A DNA stretch of 39,283 nt from Pseudobdellovibrionaceae bacterium (GTDB taxonomy: Bacteria > Bdellovibrionota > Bdellovibrionia > Bdellovibrionales > Bdellovibrionaceae). A model generated the notes under the pieces. That model did no database searches. It had not been told where the DNA came from and saw only the letters and a list, made by a program, of their open reading frames with translations. The DNA lies in contig JAOASS010000013.1 of the NCBI GenBank assembly GCA_030158485.1, forward strand, positions 111,400 through 150,682. The letters are read 5' to 3'. The position numbers and the translations under genes are program-made. Within the stretch, counting starts at the first letter, position 1. Each line of letters starts with the position of its first letter. Positions 1 through 8,175 of the stretch are shown in pieces.

Positions 1-59
1 CAATTCAAGTTAACTCATGTTCAGGCCCTCCTAGTTTGAACTCATTTTAGTTTTGTTTC

Positions 60-110
60 TTTTTTGACTTGTTGCAGAACCGCTCACCGGTTCTGCAACA
101 AGTCAAAAAA
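60..110. terminator. Perfect 23-bp palindromic hairpin, likely bidirectional terminator
   Basis: Arms 60-82 and 88-110 are exact reverse complements around a 5-base loop (83-87). The outer ends are a T-run on the left and an A-run on the right, so RNA from either strand would form a GC-containing stem followed by a U-rich tail. This suits a two-way Rho-independent terminator isolating the HNH gene from whatever lies to the left. A perfect dyad this long could also be a protein-binding site or repeat element. Confidence 0.75.
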
Positions 111-192
111 GCGTGAGCATGACTCTTTCGATCCATTTTTAGCAGAATAAACTTTTTCTTTTGGCGAATTACTACTCCAACAAATTTTTGTT

Positions 193-219
193 TTGACATA
201 TGTAAATTATATGTATATT
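193..219 (+). promoter_or_regulatory. Putative sigma-70 promoter of the HNH gene
   Basis: A perfect TTGACA (193-198) is followed after 15 bases by TATATT (214-219). The spacer is short, but the surrounding region is AT-rich and no gene is present. It sits 63 bases before the chosen ATG of the HNH endonuclease. The -10 choice is uncertain. Confidence 0.45.
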
Positions 220-281
220 AAAGTCGAGTCAAACCCTAACCCTCTTTGTTTTTATTTTTTAAATTTTACGAAAGGCCCTAC

Positions 282-1337
282 ATGTCCACAGTAAAACTCA
301 CAAATCAAGAATTAGAATTGCGACTCAAAGACTTTGTTTCAAAAGAAAGATTTCTTCTTCACATTATTCTAGATCATATAAAAGAAGTAGATCGACGAAA
401 ACTTTATTTAGAACGCGCATATTCTTCTTTGTATGAATATTTAGTTAAAGAACTCGGGTATTCAGGCTCCGCTGCAATAAGACGCCAAGAAGCCGCGCGA
501 ATGATAGTTCAGATCCCAGAACTGGGGCACAAAATCCAGTCCGGATCTATTAATCTAACTCAAATTTGTGAACTTTCACGTGCAATTAAACTAAAAGAAA
601 AATTAAAATACAAAGAAACTCTTGATAAGAAAACTTCTCGGATTTCATTAATCGAAAAATATCAAATAATTTCAAATATAGAAGGAAAATCGAATTTTGA
701 AACACAGCAAATTATATCAAACTCTTTGAGTCTACCTTTAAAAAAATATGACGTGGAAAGATCACAAAAAGATCAATCGATGCGACTTGAAATCACTTTT
801 ACAAAAGATCAATATGCAAAGCTTTTGCAGTGCAAAGAACAAGCAGCCCAGGCCCTCATTCAAAAAAATGAAAATCCGACTTGGGGCTCTGTCCTAACTT
901 ATTTATCAGAACATTACTTGAAAATAAATAAATCAGAAGTTTCAACAACAAGTTCTCAATTGAGACCTTCATCTTCAACTCAACATAGCTCTAGTTCTTC
1001 ACCCATTTCTAGACCTACTACCCATCTTAATTTACCGGCATCAAAAACACACGGGTCCATGGAATCTCGCTTACATAAGCCGTCAAATAAACAGCCGGCT
1101 CGTGTCACAAAAGAAGTGCGTAATTATATTATCAATCGAGATTTGAATTGCCAGTACAAAGACCCCCAAACACAAAAAAAATGCAGATCTACTTTCGCGC
1201 TACAAGTTGACCATAAAATACCTATCTGGACTCAACGAATTGAAGCTTTTTCGGAAATACATAAACCGGAAAACTTGCAAGTTTTATGTGCTCATCACAA
1301 TCGGTACAAATATCAAAAGGAATGCCATGCTCATTAG
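282..1337 (+). CDS. HNH endonuclease family protein
   Basis: Predicted 351-residue protein with an HNH nuclease domain at its C-terminus. The catalytic core is visible as QVDHKIPIW followed by NLQVLCAHHN. Two upstream cysteines (CQYKDPQTQKKC) are probably metal ligands. The N-terminal half is charged and helical. A Ser/Thr/Pro-rich linker (about residues 225-265) joins the two halves. I chose the ATG at 282 over an upstream TTG at 246 because GAAAGG lies 6 bases before it. Proteins of this layout occur as multi-copy stand-alone HNH genes in Bdellovibrio-like genomes. Their role is unknown; nicking or restriction of foreign DNA and mobility are possibilities. The gene is flanked by a hairpin and a hexamer array, which suggests a unit separate from the secretion operon. 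Confidence 0.85.
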   Translation: MSTVKLTNQELELRLKDFVSKERFLLHIILDHIKEVDRRKLYLERAYSSLYEYLVKELGYSGSAAIRRQEAARMIVQIPELGHKIQSGSINLTQICELSRAIKLKEKLKYKETLDKKTSRISLIEKYQIISNIEGKSNFETQQIISNSLSLPLKKYDVERSQKDQSMRLEITFTKDQYAKLLQCKEQAAQALIQKNENPTWGSVLTYLSEHYLKINKSEVSTTSSQLRPSSSTQHSSSSSPISRPTTHLNLPASKTHGSMESRLHKPSNKQPARVTKEVRNYIINRDLNCQYKDPQTQKKCRSTFALQVDHKIPIWTQRIEAFSEIHKPENLQVLCAHHNRYKYQKECHAH

Positions 1338-1391
1338 GCGAATGGAATGACCTTGTCATCTTGACTTATTTTGGATCCCCTAACTCTTTCC

Positions 1392-1506
1392 GTATCCGTA
1401 TCTGTGTCTGTATTCATATCTGTGCCTGTGTCTCTGCCTGTGTCTCTGCCTCTGCCTGTATCCGCATCTGTGTCTGTATTCATATTCGTGACTGTATCCA
1501 TATCCC
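1392..1506. repeat. Degenerate 6-bp tandem repeat array
   Basis: About 115 bases are built from hexamers of the type GTATCC, GTATCT, GTGTCT and CTGCCT in one phase. A 33-base segment at 1392-1424 recurs almost exactly at 1458-1490, 66 bases (11 units) later, so the array also grew by a larger duplication. It is open in several frames, giving alternating two-residue patterns such as Val-Ser or Asp-Thr, but no start is supported by a ribosome site. Copies of TTGGATCC lie on both sides (1371-1378 and 1518-1525). The flanks 1338-1391 and 1507-1649 hold no gene I can support. Confidence 0.8.
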
Positions 1507-1649
1507 CAGGAATCATCTTGGATCCAATTAAAATCTCAATTCTCTATGGCCTAGTTCTTTAATCAAATCAGATTCAACGTCGCGGAAGCTTGTTTGACTT
1601 AAAAAAGCTAGACACAGACCAAATCAAATAGGAAAATCATTTCCAGGAT

Positions 1650-3332
1650 ATGGATATCCAAAACGTATTGGTGAAAGCCACCACTCTTTCTGCTGAACAA
1701 GTCGTTTCGATTTTAAAATCGAATTCTGCCGTTCGACCTGTCACCATAGGCGAAGCTCTTGCTAAACGTGAATTTAGTTCAGCCGATGAACTCGTCGGCG
1801 AATTGTGTAAAGAATTGGGCTTAGAATTTATTAAAGACATTCCTTCAAATGATATCCTACTCGACTTAATTCGGGATATTTCGATCAATTATGCAAAACA
1901 ACACGGAATACTTCCTTTTAAATCCGATCAGGAATCTGTCACTGTCCTCACAAGCAATCCCGTGAACTTAAAAGCACTTGATGACTTGCGCGTTATGTTT
2001 GGAAAAAAAATTAAACCGATTGTGACGACTCATTTGAAATTACAAGATGCCATCAATCGAGTTTATGAAAAGAGCACTTCTAATTTACAAGGCCTTGACG
2101 AAATTCAAGAAGAAGACGTTGATCTGGAAGACAATATTATCGATCTTCTCGAAGCTGGCGATGACGATGCTCCCGTTATCAAACTCGTGAATTCACTTTT
2201 ATTTAGAGCCGTAAAAGAAAAAGCTTCCGACATCCACATTGAACCCTACGAACGGGATATGGTCGTTAGATTTCGTATCGATGGTATTTTATTTGATATT
2301 TTTAAACCACCTAAGCGTTTACAAAATTCAATTACTTCCCGAATAAAAGTCATGGCCAACTTAAATATTGCTGAAAAACGGCTTCCGCAAGATGGTCGCA
2401 TCCCGCTCAAATTAGGCGGCAAAGATATTGATATTCGACTTTCGACAGTTCCGACTTCAAACGGCGAAAGATTGGTTATGCGTCTTCAAGATCGATCAAA
2501 TGTTGTTCTTGAGCTCGAGCAGCTGGGCTTTTCAGAAAATAATATTCGAATTCTGGGAGAACTTTTAAAAAGAACTGATGGTATTATTCTGGTCACGGGC
2601 CCGACGGGCTCGGGTAAATCCACAACTCTTTATGCGGGACTTTCAAAGCTCAATAAAACAGATGTGAATATTTTAACCATCGAAGACCCTGTGGAGCAAA
2701 GAATCCATGGCATCGGTCAAGTTCAAGTCAATGCTAAAATTGGCCTGACATTCGCTAGCGGACTTCGATCCTTTCTGCGTCAAGACCCCGACATCATCAT
2801 GGTCGGTGAAATTCGAGATTTAGAAACCTGCGAATTGGCCATTAATGCTTCGCTGACTGGTCACTTAGTCCTATCCACTTTGCACACAAATGACTCTGCA
2901 GGTGCTTTTCCCCGAATGTTAGACTTAGGCGCCGAACCTTTTTTAATTGCAACTTCAGTTGCCGGAGTAGTCGCGCAACGCCTTATTCGAGTTTTATGTC
3001 CTCATTGCAAAGCACCTCATGATCCGACTGATTTTGAATTGCAATTGCTTGGCCTTAATCGAACTCATATCCGAGGCGCCCATGTTTGCAAAGCTGTTGG
3101 CTGCGATAACTGTAACCAAAAAGGTTATGTCGGACGAACTCAAATTCAAGAAATTTTAAATGTAACAGAAGATATCCGGTCCATGATTATGCAAAGAAAA
3201 GATAGCGCAACTATTAAGCGCCAAGCTGTCACAGCAGGTATGATTACTTTTCGCGACCATGGTATCCAAAAAGTTTTGAACGGAATCACGACTATGGAAG
3301 AACTCCTAAACAACACTCAATTGGATATCTAA
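1650..3332 (+). CDS. gspE: Type II secretion ATPase GspE
   Basis: 560-residue cytoplasmic secretion ATPase that powers pseudopilus assembly. The N-terminal part (about 1-150) is the region that docks on GspL. The ATPase core has Walker A GPTGSGKST (317-325) and Walker B with DPDIIMVGEIRD (379-390). A four-cysteine zinc module follows, with CPHC at 450-453 and CKAVGCDNC at 480-488. The Cys module separates GspE/PilB-type ATPases from PilT. It is the first gene of a long + strand operon, and gspF starts 3 bases after its stop. The ribosome site before 1650 is weak. It could be confused with PilB, but the gspF-N context makes GspE the better call. Confidence 0.93.
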   Translation: MDIQNVLVKATTLSAEQVVSILKSNSAVRPVTIGEALAKREFSSADELVGELCKELGLEFIKDIPSNDILLDLIRDISINYAKQHGILPFKSDQESVTVLTSNPVNLKALDDLRVMFGKKIKPIVTTHLKLQDAINRVYEKSTSNLQGLDEIQEEDVDLEDNIIDLLEAGDDDAPVIKLVNSLLFRAVKEKASDIHIEPYERDMVVRFRIDGILFDIFKPPKRLQNSITSRIKVMANLNIAEKRLPQDGRIPLKLGGKDIDIRLSTVPTSNGERLVMRLQDRSNVVLELEQLGFSENNIRILGELLKRTDGIILVTGPTGSGKSTTLYAGLSKLNKTDVNILTIEDPVEQRIHGIGQVQVNAKIGLTFASGLRSFLRQDPDIIMVGEIRDLETCELAINASLTGHLVLSTLHTNDSAGAFPRMLDLGAEPFLIATSVAGVVAQRLIRVLCPHCKAPHDPTDFELQLLGLNRTHIRGAHVCKAVGCDNCNQKGYVGRTQIQEILNVTEDIRSMIMQRKDSATIKRQAVTAGMITFRDHGIQKVLNGITTMEELLNNTQLDI

Positions 3333-3335
3333 CTT

Positions 3336-4553
3336 ATGCCTATTTTTGAGTACCGAGGTCTTTCCAAAAAAGGCGATCATATCAAAGGTATTGTTGACGC
3401 TGATAATATTCGAACAGCGAAAATGAAACTCAAAAAAGATGGCGTTTTTGTCACTGATATTAAAGACAAGAAAAAAACTCCAACCCAAAGAAAAGCTTCA
3501 TCGAATTTGGGAAAAGGGAAAGTGCCCGTTAAAGATTTAGCCTTAATGACACGTCAACTTGCAACTTTGATCAAAGCCAATATTCCCCTTGTTGACGCAC
3601 TCAGCGCCGTATCAGAACAAACAGAAAATCCCTCTTTATCAGAAGCGATTGCTGACTGCAAAAATCAAGTCAACGAAGGAAGTCCTTTCCACAAAGCACT
3701 CACTCGCTACCCGCATATTTTTTCTAAAATTTACTTATCCATGGCCGAAGCCGGAGAAGCTTCCGGCGCTCTTGATACAATTCTCATGCGCTTAGCAGAG
3801 TTTTTAGAAGCCGCAGCAGATTTGCGCCAAAGACTTTCAACTGCTTTAACATATCCAGTGATCATGCTTGTTGTTGTGATGGGTGTGATGCTTGGGCTTT
3901 TTACTTTTGTGATTCCGAAAATTGTCACAGTTTTTGAATCTTTTCCAGAATTGACTCTTCCCTGGTACACGCAAATGGTCATTTATGTTTCAGATATTTT
4001 CGTCAGATACTGGATGATTATCGTCGGTGGCCTGACTGCTTCTTATTTTCTTTTTTTCAGCTGGAAAAAAACTCCCTCTGGATCGGCGCAGTGGGATGCC
4101 CTGAGCCTGCAGCTTCCACTTTTTGGAGCCGTTGTCAGAATGGTTGCCGTCGCTCGATTTACACGCACCTTATCTACTCTTTTAGTCGGTGGCGTGCCTA
4201 TGCTTCAGGCAATGGAAATTGTTAAAAACGTTGTCGACAATGCCGTCATCGCCCAAGCGATAGAAAATGCTCGATCTAATATTTCAGAAGGGGAATCAAT
4301 TGCTGGACCTTTGAAAAAAAGTGAGCAATTTCCACCTCTTGTCATTCACATGGTCAGCATTGGCGAAAAAACCGGTGATCTTGAAAATATGCTAACGCAA
4401 GTTTCAGATGCTTACGACTTTCAAGTGACATCGAAAATCGAAGCCATGACATCCCTCATCAACCCTATCATTACTATCATTATGGGATTTATTATCTTTA
4501 TAGTCGTTATTTCAGTCGTGATTCCAATGATGGATATGACAGCTGGACTTTAA
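3336..4553 (+). CDS. gspF: Type II secretion inner-membrane platform protein GspF
   Basis: 405-residue polytopic protein with two T2SSF domains. Each carries the family's helical repeat, seen around residues 65-190 and 265-395. Membrane segments are predicted near 172-194, 223-243 and 375-398. The N-terminus (MPIFEYRGLSKKG) is typical of GspF. In the secretion machine it couples the GspE ATPase to the growing pseudopilus. Length matches the family. It lies between gspE and the pseudopilin genes, in the usual order. Confidence 0.93.
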   Translation: MPIFEYRGLSKKGDHIKGIVDADNIRTAKMKLKKDGVFVTDIKDKKKTPTQRKASSNLGKGKVPVKDLALMTRQLATLIKANIPLVDALSAVSEQTENPSLSEAIADCKNQVNEGSPFHKALTRYPHIFSKIYLSMAEAGEASGALDTILMRLAEFLEAAADLRQRLSTALTYPVIMLVVVMGVMLGLFTFVIPKIVTVFESFPELTLPWYTQMVIYVSDIFVRYWMIIVGGLTASYFLFFSWKKTPSGSAQWDALSLQLPLFGAVVRMVAVARFTRTLSTLLVGGVPMLQAMEIVKNVVDNAVIAQAIENARSNISEGESIAGPLKKSEQFPPLVIHMVSIGEKTGDLENMLTQVSDAYDFQVTSKIEAMTSLINPIITIIMGFIIFIVVISVVIPMMDMTAGL

Positions 4554-4599
4554 TTTCAGCATGGATTGGAATCGACTTGAAAAATCAAAAAAGGATTTT

Positions 4600-5013
4600 A
4601 TGAAATTAAATAAAAAAAATAACCGTGGATTCACACTCCTTGAAATTCTAATCGTTCTGGGAATTTTAGGTACTATCATGGCGATGGTACTCAGCCGTAT
4701 CAATGATTCAAGAAATCGTGCTAAAGTAAAAGAAGCGACTCTGAATTTAAATACTTGGAGTGAAGCCATCAACATGTACTACAATGACTGCGGAAAATAC
4801 CCCGCTTCGCTTGAAGCGATTTCAAGTGAAGATGCAGAATGTAAACAGTGGGAACCAGGCGCTTATAAAAAGTTAAAGCCCAAAGACCCCTGGGGTTCAG
4901 ATTTAGTCTACTCGCTTGACGGGAATAACTACATACTGAAGTCGCTTGGACAAGATAAAAAAGAAGGCGGCACAGGTAATGACTCAGACATCGACGCTGG
5001 ATCTGAAGGCTAA
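4600..5013 (+). CDS. gspG: Major pseudopilin GspG
   Basis: 137-residue precursor of the main pseudopilus subunit. A short basic leader ends at the prepilin peptidase site NNRG/FTLLE, with Glu at +5 of the mature protein, followed by a long hydrophobic helix. The C-terminal part keeps the GspG hallmarks: DPWG (97-100) and the acidic, glycine-rich calcium loop around 118-132. Cys64 and Cys81 may form a disulfide, which is not universal in GspG. I chose ATG 4600 because AAGGA (4591-4595) precedes it. The in-frame ATG at 4561 has no ribosome site and would give an overlong leader. It overlaps gspH by 35 bases. Confidence 0.9.
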   Translation: MKLNKKNNRGFTLLEILIVLGILGTIMAMVLSRINDSRNRAKVKEATLNLNTWSEAINMYYNDCGKYPASLEAISSEDAECKQWEPGAYKKLKPKDPWGSDLVYSLDGNNYILKSLGQDKKEGGTGNDSDIDAGSEG

Positions 5014-5587
5014 TAAAGGCTTCACTCTCATCGAGATCATGATTGTACTCGTTATCATGGGTGTCATCGTTGCCATGGGGCTGGGACGAGTTCGAAAAAA
5101 AGAAAATGATATCAAAAAAACAGCCCGAGAATTCTATATTTTGGGTAAAGAAATCAGAAATCAAGCTCGACTTAAAAGTGCCACATTTCGCCTTGTTCTT
5201 AATCTGGATGAAGGTGAACAGACTTACTGGGTTGAATCAGCTCAAGGCTTTCAAGGAAGACTGGCTGAAAAAGACTTAGAAGAAATTGCTAAACTCGATC
5301 CGGAAGAAAAGCCAAAAGAAGTCTTTGAAGAGGATAAAAGTGTACTCAAGAAAAAAAAGTCTTTGCCCGAAGGACTTTTCTTTAAATCTGTTGAAAACTT
5401 AGATGGCGAGCCTCGCACGACGGGCACTGCCACTGTTTATTTTTTTCCAAACGGATTTGTAGAAACAACAGCTTTACAAATTACAGATCGAAAAAAAATA
5501 ACTTGGACTCTTATTTATCAACCACTTACAGGGCAGGCTGATATTATTTCCGATGAAAGGTCCTTACGTGATGCAAAACGAGAATAA
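4979..5587 (+). CDS. gspH: Minor pseudopilin GspH
   Basis: About 202 residues with a prepilin leader cut at ANKG/FTLIE, +5 Glu, and a hydrophobic N-terminal helix (about 20-40). The mature domain is larger than many GspH proteins because of a charged Glu/Lys-rich stretch (about residues 100-130). GspH is one of the minor pseudopilins near the tip of the pseudopilus. I chose ATG 4979, which lies inside the end of gspG; an in-frame TTG at 4946 is also possible. The assignment to H rather than another minor pseudopilin rests mainly on gene order and the FTLIEIMIVL type of N-terminus. Confidence 0.82.
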   Translation: MTQTSTLDLKANKGFTLIEIMIVLVIMGVIVAMGLGRVRKKENDIKKTAREFYILGKEIRNQARLKSATFRLVLNLDEGEQTYWVESAQGFQGRLAEKDLEEIAKLDPEEKPKEVFEEDKSVLKKKKSLPEGLFFKSVENLDGEPRTTGTATVYFFPNGFVETTALQITDRKKITWTLIYQPLTGQADIISDERSLRDAKRE

Positions 5588-6098
5588 AGCCAAAAGGGGC
5601 TTTACTCTTCTTGAGGTGATTATTGCTGTTAGCATTATGTCGACAGGAATCCTTCTTATCGGCATGAGCTGGAGCGGAACATTTCAAAAAATGAAGCGAA
5701 CCCAAATCAACACGGAAGTTGTCGCTTTACTTGAAAGAAAAATGGCAGAGCTCGATGCCAAGTACAAAGGTAAGCCCTTAGAAAGTATTCCCGACAACGA
5801 AGAAGACACTTTTGGAACAGAGTACCCTCAGTACAAATGGAAAATGGAATCTCGCAAGTTTGAAATGCCTTCATTATCTGATTTTTTAGGTTCACGCGAA
5901 GGGGGCGTTGATCAAATGACACAAATGACGATGAAAGTTTTCACAGAACATTTATCGAAAACAATTAAAGAGGTCCGAGTCACTGTCATTTACACATTAC
6001 CAAGTAAAAAAGTTCAGTCTTTTTCAATTACAACATTTTATGTCGATTTTAATAAAGAACCCCCGATGCCCGCCCTTCCTGGTGGCGCTGGCTCATGA
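5571..6098 (+). CDS. gspI: Minor pseudopilin GspI
   Basis: About 175 residues with a short leader and prepilin site KRG/FTLLEVIIA, followed by a hydrophobic helix and a small globular domain. GspI forms the tip complex with GspJ and GspK. I chose ATG 5571, with AAAGG at 5556-5560; an in-frame ATG at 5553 would add six residues. It overlaps the end of gspH by 17 bases and shares an ATGA overlap with gspJ, a sign of translational coupling. The assignment uses order and N-terminus, since the globular part is weakly conserved. Confidence 0.82.
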   Translation: MQNENKAKRGFTLLEVIIAVSIMSTGILLIGMSWSGTFQKMKRTQINTEVVALLERKMAELDAKYKGKPLESIPDNEEDTFGTEYPQYKWKMESRKFEMPSLSDFLGSREGGVDQMTQMTMKVFTEHLSKTIKEVRVTVIYTLPSKKVQSFSITTFYVDFNKEPPMPALPGGAGS

Positions 6099-6898
6099 AA
6101 AACACAAAGGGATTTACTTTACTTGAACTGATTATCGCAATTTCGATTTTTGCTGTGATGTCAGCCTTTGTCGCGTCATCCATTCAAAATGGAATTAAAG
6201 CCAAGCGAAAAGTCCAAACAACAATAGATGAAGTTTCTCGCATGAGAGACTCACTTAAGCTTTTAGAAAGAGATCTCAATCTAGCTTATCATCATCTTGA
6301 TTGGGAAAAAGAGTTTCTGGAAAAAGTAAAAAAAAGTTCTGCCCCAGCCAATCCAACTAATCCCACTTTTGAACCACCCGCCGAAGTTAAAAGAATCGAT
6401 CCCACAACTCACTTTGTGGGATCTCAAGATAAAATGAATTTTGTCACCATGAACAACGCCCGTTTCCAAACAAACAAAAAAATGGCAGACTTCGTCGAAA
6501 TTGGCTACGAACTTAAAAACTGCTCCAGCACCGATGGCAAAACAAATTCATCATGTCTCTGGAGAAGGCAAGCTGGTGCTGTTGATCTTGATGTTACCAA
6601 AGGTGGTGATTCTCTTGTTTTGCTTGAAAATGTAACAGAACTTAAGTTTCGTTATTTAGGTGAAGGGAAGCAGGATTGGATATCAGATTGGAATTCCACT
6701 GATCAGACAACCGATGCTCTAATGAAAGGGAGATATCCACTGGCTGTCGAAATTTCAATCACGACAGAAAAACCTGAAAGTAAAAGAAAAAACTCCATGC
6801 AAATTGTAGCAAACATCCGTTTTCCAAATAATCCACAAAAAAAGTCGGGTTCTACAGGACCAGGGACGGAAGAAGCCGGGGGGGGACTTGGCTTTTAA
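6095..6898 (+). CDS. gspJ: Minor pseudopilin GspJ
   Basis: 267-residue pseudopilin with a very short leader, MKNTKG/FTLLE, then a hydrophobic helix and a larger C-terminal domain containing the stretch DLDVTKGGDSLVLLENVTE, which resembles GspJ proteins. The tail is Gly-rich and is encoded partly by a run of eight G (6878-6885) just before the stop. The gene starts inside the last codons of gspI (ATGA at 6095-6098) and overlaps gspK by 11 bases. GspJ belongs to the I-J-K tip complex. Confidence 0.85.
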   Translation: MKNTKGFTLLELIIAISIFAVMSAFVASSIQNGIKAKRKVQTTIDEVSRMRDSLKLLERDLNLAYHHLDWEKEFLEKVKKSSAPANPTNPTFEPPAEVKRIDPTTHFVGSQDKMNFVTMNNARFQTNKKMADFVEIGYELKNCSSTDGKTNSSCLWRRQAGAVDLDVTKGGDSLVLLENVTELKFRYLGEGKQDWISDWNSTDQTTDALMKGRYPLAVEISITTEKPESKRKNSMQIVANIRFPNNPQKKSGSTGPGTEEAGGGLGF

Positions 6899-8090
6899 AA
6901 ACGCTCTGCGCGTAATTAAAAATAAATCTGGAATTGCTATTATTACTGCAATTCTAGCGCTTGCGTTTATGACTTACTTAGCGACTGAAGTGACTTACGA
7001 TGCCACTGTCGAATATCTAGTGAATTCACAAGAGTTAAAAAGACTGAAAGCCTACTATGCCGCCAGGTCTGGGGTTGAAATCAGTCTTCTCAGAATCAAA
7101 GCTTATCAACAGGTCACTCAAAAATTAGGAAAAAATGCAGCAAATTATCCTATGATCAATCTGATCTGGCAATTTCCGCTGCAGTTTCCTTTGGCCGTTT
7201 CTGAAAACATGGGCCTCATGGCAAAAGATGATTTCAAAGAAGCCAATGAGTCTTCTTTTTTTGATGCCAATTTTGACACACAAATTTCAGATGAAGGTTC
7301 TAAAATTGACCTCAATGATTTGGTCTCACCTTCTCAAGTTCTTCGGGATCACACTCGAAAACTTTTGTTAAATTCTTTTGCTCAAGAAATTGAATCTAAT
7401 AAAAGATTTGAATCAAAGTACCGTAGCTTTAGATTTGAAGAATTAATTAATCAAATGGCCGATTTCATGTCTGACAAAAGAGCCAGCCTCAATGGTGGGG
7501 ACAAAAATGCAGCTTACAAAGACGAATATCAAGGTTATCCACCCAACAGAGCTTTTAGAACCATTTCAGAACTTCGAATTCTTCCTTTAATGGAAGAAGA
7601 TCTTTACCAGTTTTTAGAAAATAAAATTACGGTCTTTGGGCTTAAAGGCATCAATCCCAATACCGCAACAAAAGAAGTTTTGATGTCACTGGATCAAGGA
7701 ATAACACCCGAAATTGCCGATAAAATTATTAAAAGACGTAATGACGAAAACGAAGGAGGCCCCTTTAAGTCTGCCGAAGAATTCTGGGCGGCTGTAAACC
7801 AATTCGGCGCCCGCCTCAGTATCGACCCCAAAAATGTTCCCATCGTCACAGATACGCTTATTAGTTTCAGAATTAAATCAACTGGAGTTTACGGAAACGT
7901 CAGAACACAAATCGAAGCCGTCGTCAGTGATATTGATAAAGTTGCCTCGAGAGTGGCTGATTACGTCAAAAAAGAACAACCTGTTGTTGAAACACCGACT
8001 GGTGAACCGGCGGCACCCTCTCCAACTCCTGCCGCCCCAACCCCGATACCACCTGGTCCTCCTCGAATTCTTTACTGGTTCGAATATTAA
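6888..8090 (+). CDS. gspK: Minor pseudopilin GspK
   Basis: 400-residue tip pseudopilin, the largest of the set as is usual for GspK. The leader ends KSG/IAIIT and the mature protein lacks the +5 Glu, another GspK trait. A helix-hairpin-helix-like region includes GINPNTATKEVL, typical of GspK. The C-terminus carries an unusual Pro/Ala/Thr-rich tail (about residues 360-390). The only reasonable start is TTG 6888, directly after a G8 tract that may act as a strong but odd ribosome site. An 85-base gap follows before gspL. Confidence 0.88.
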   Translation: MAFKNALRVIKNKSGIAIITAILALAFMTYLATEVTYDATVEYLVNSQELKRLKAYYAARSGVEISLLRIKAYQQVTQKLGKNAANYPMINLIWQFPLQFPLAVSENMGLMAKDDFKEANESSFFDANFDTQISDEGSKIDLNDLVSPSQVLRDHTRKLLLNSFAQEIESNKRFESKYRSFRFEELINQMADFMSDKRASLNGGDKNAAYKDEYQGYPPNRAFRTISELRILPLMEEDLYQFLENKITVFGLKGINPNTATKEVLMSLDQGITPEIADKIIKRRNDENEGGPFKSAEEFWAAVNQFGARLSIDPKNVPIVTDTLISFRIKSTGVYGNVRTQIEAVVSDIDKVASRVADYVKKEQPVVETPTGEPAAPSPTPAAPTPIPPGPPRILYWFEY

Positions 8091-8175
8091 GACTAGTCTA
8101 GTTCGGCTTAAAAAACTCCCCACCTTTAGTTGTGTGTTCTAAAATTAAATCAAACGCTAAAGGAAAATCTGAAGA

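Noticed and set aside
1286-1562. Open reading frames in and around the hexamer array on both strands
   Set aside because: They only reflect the repeat, give two-residue periodic peptides and have no supported ribosome site.
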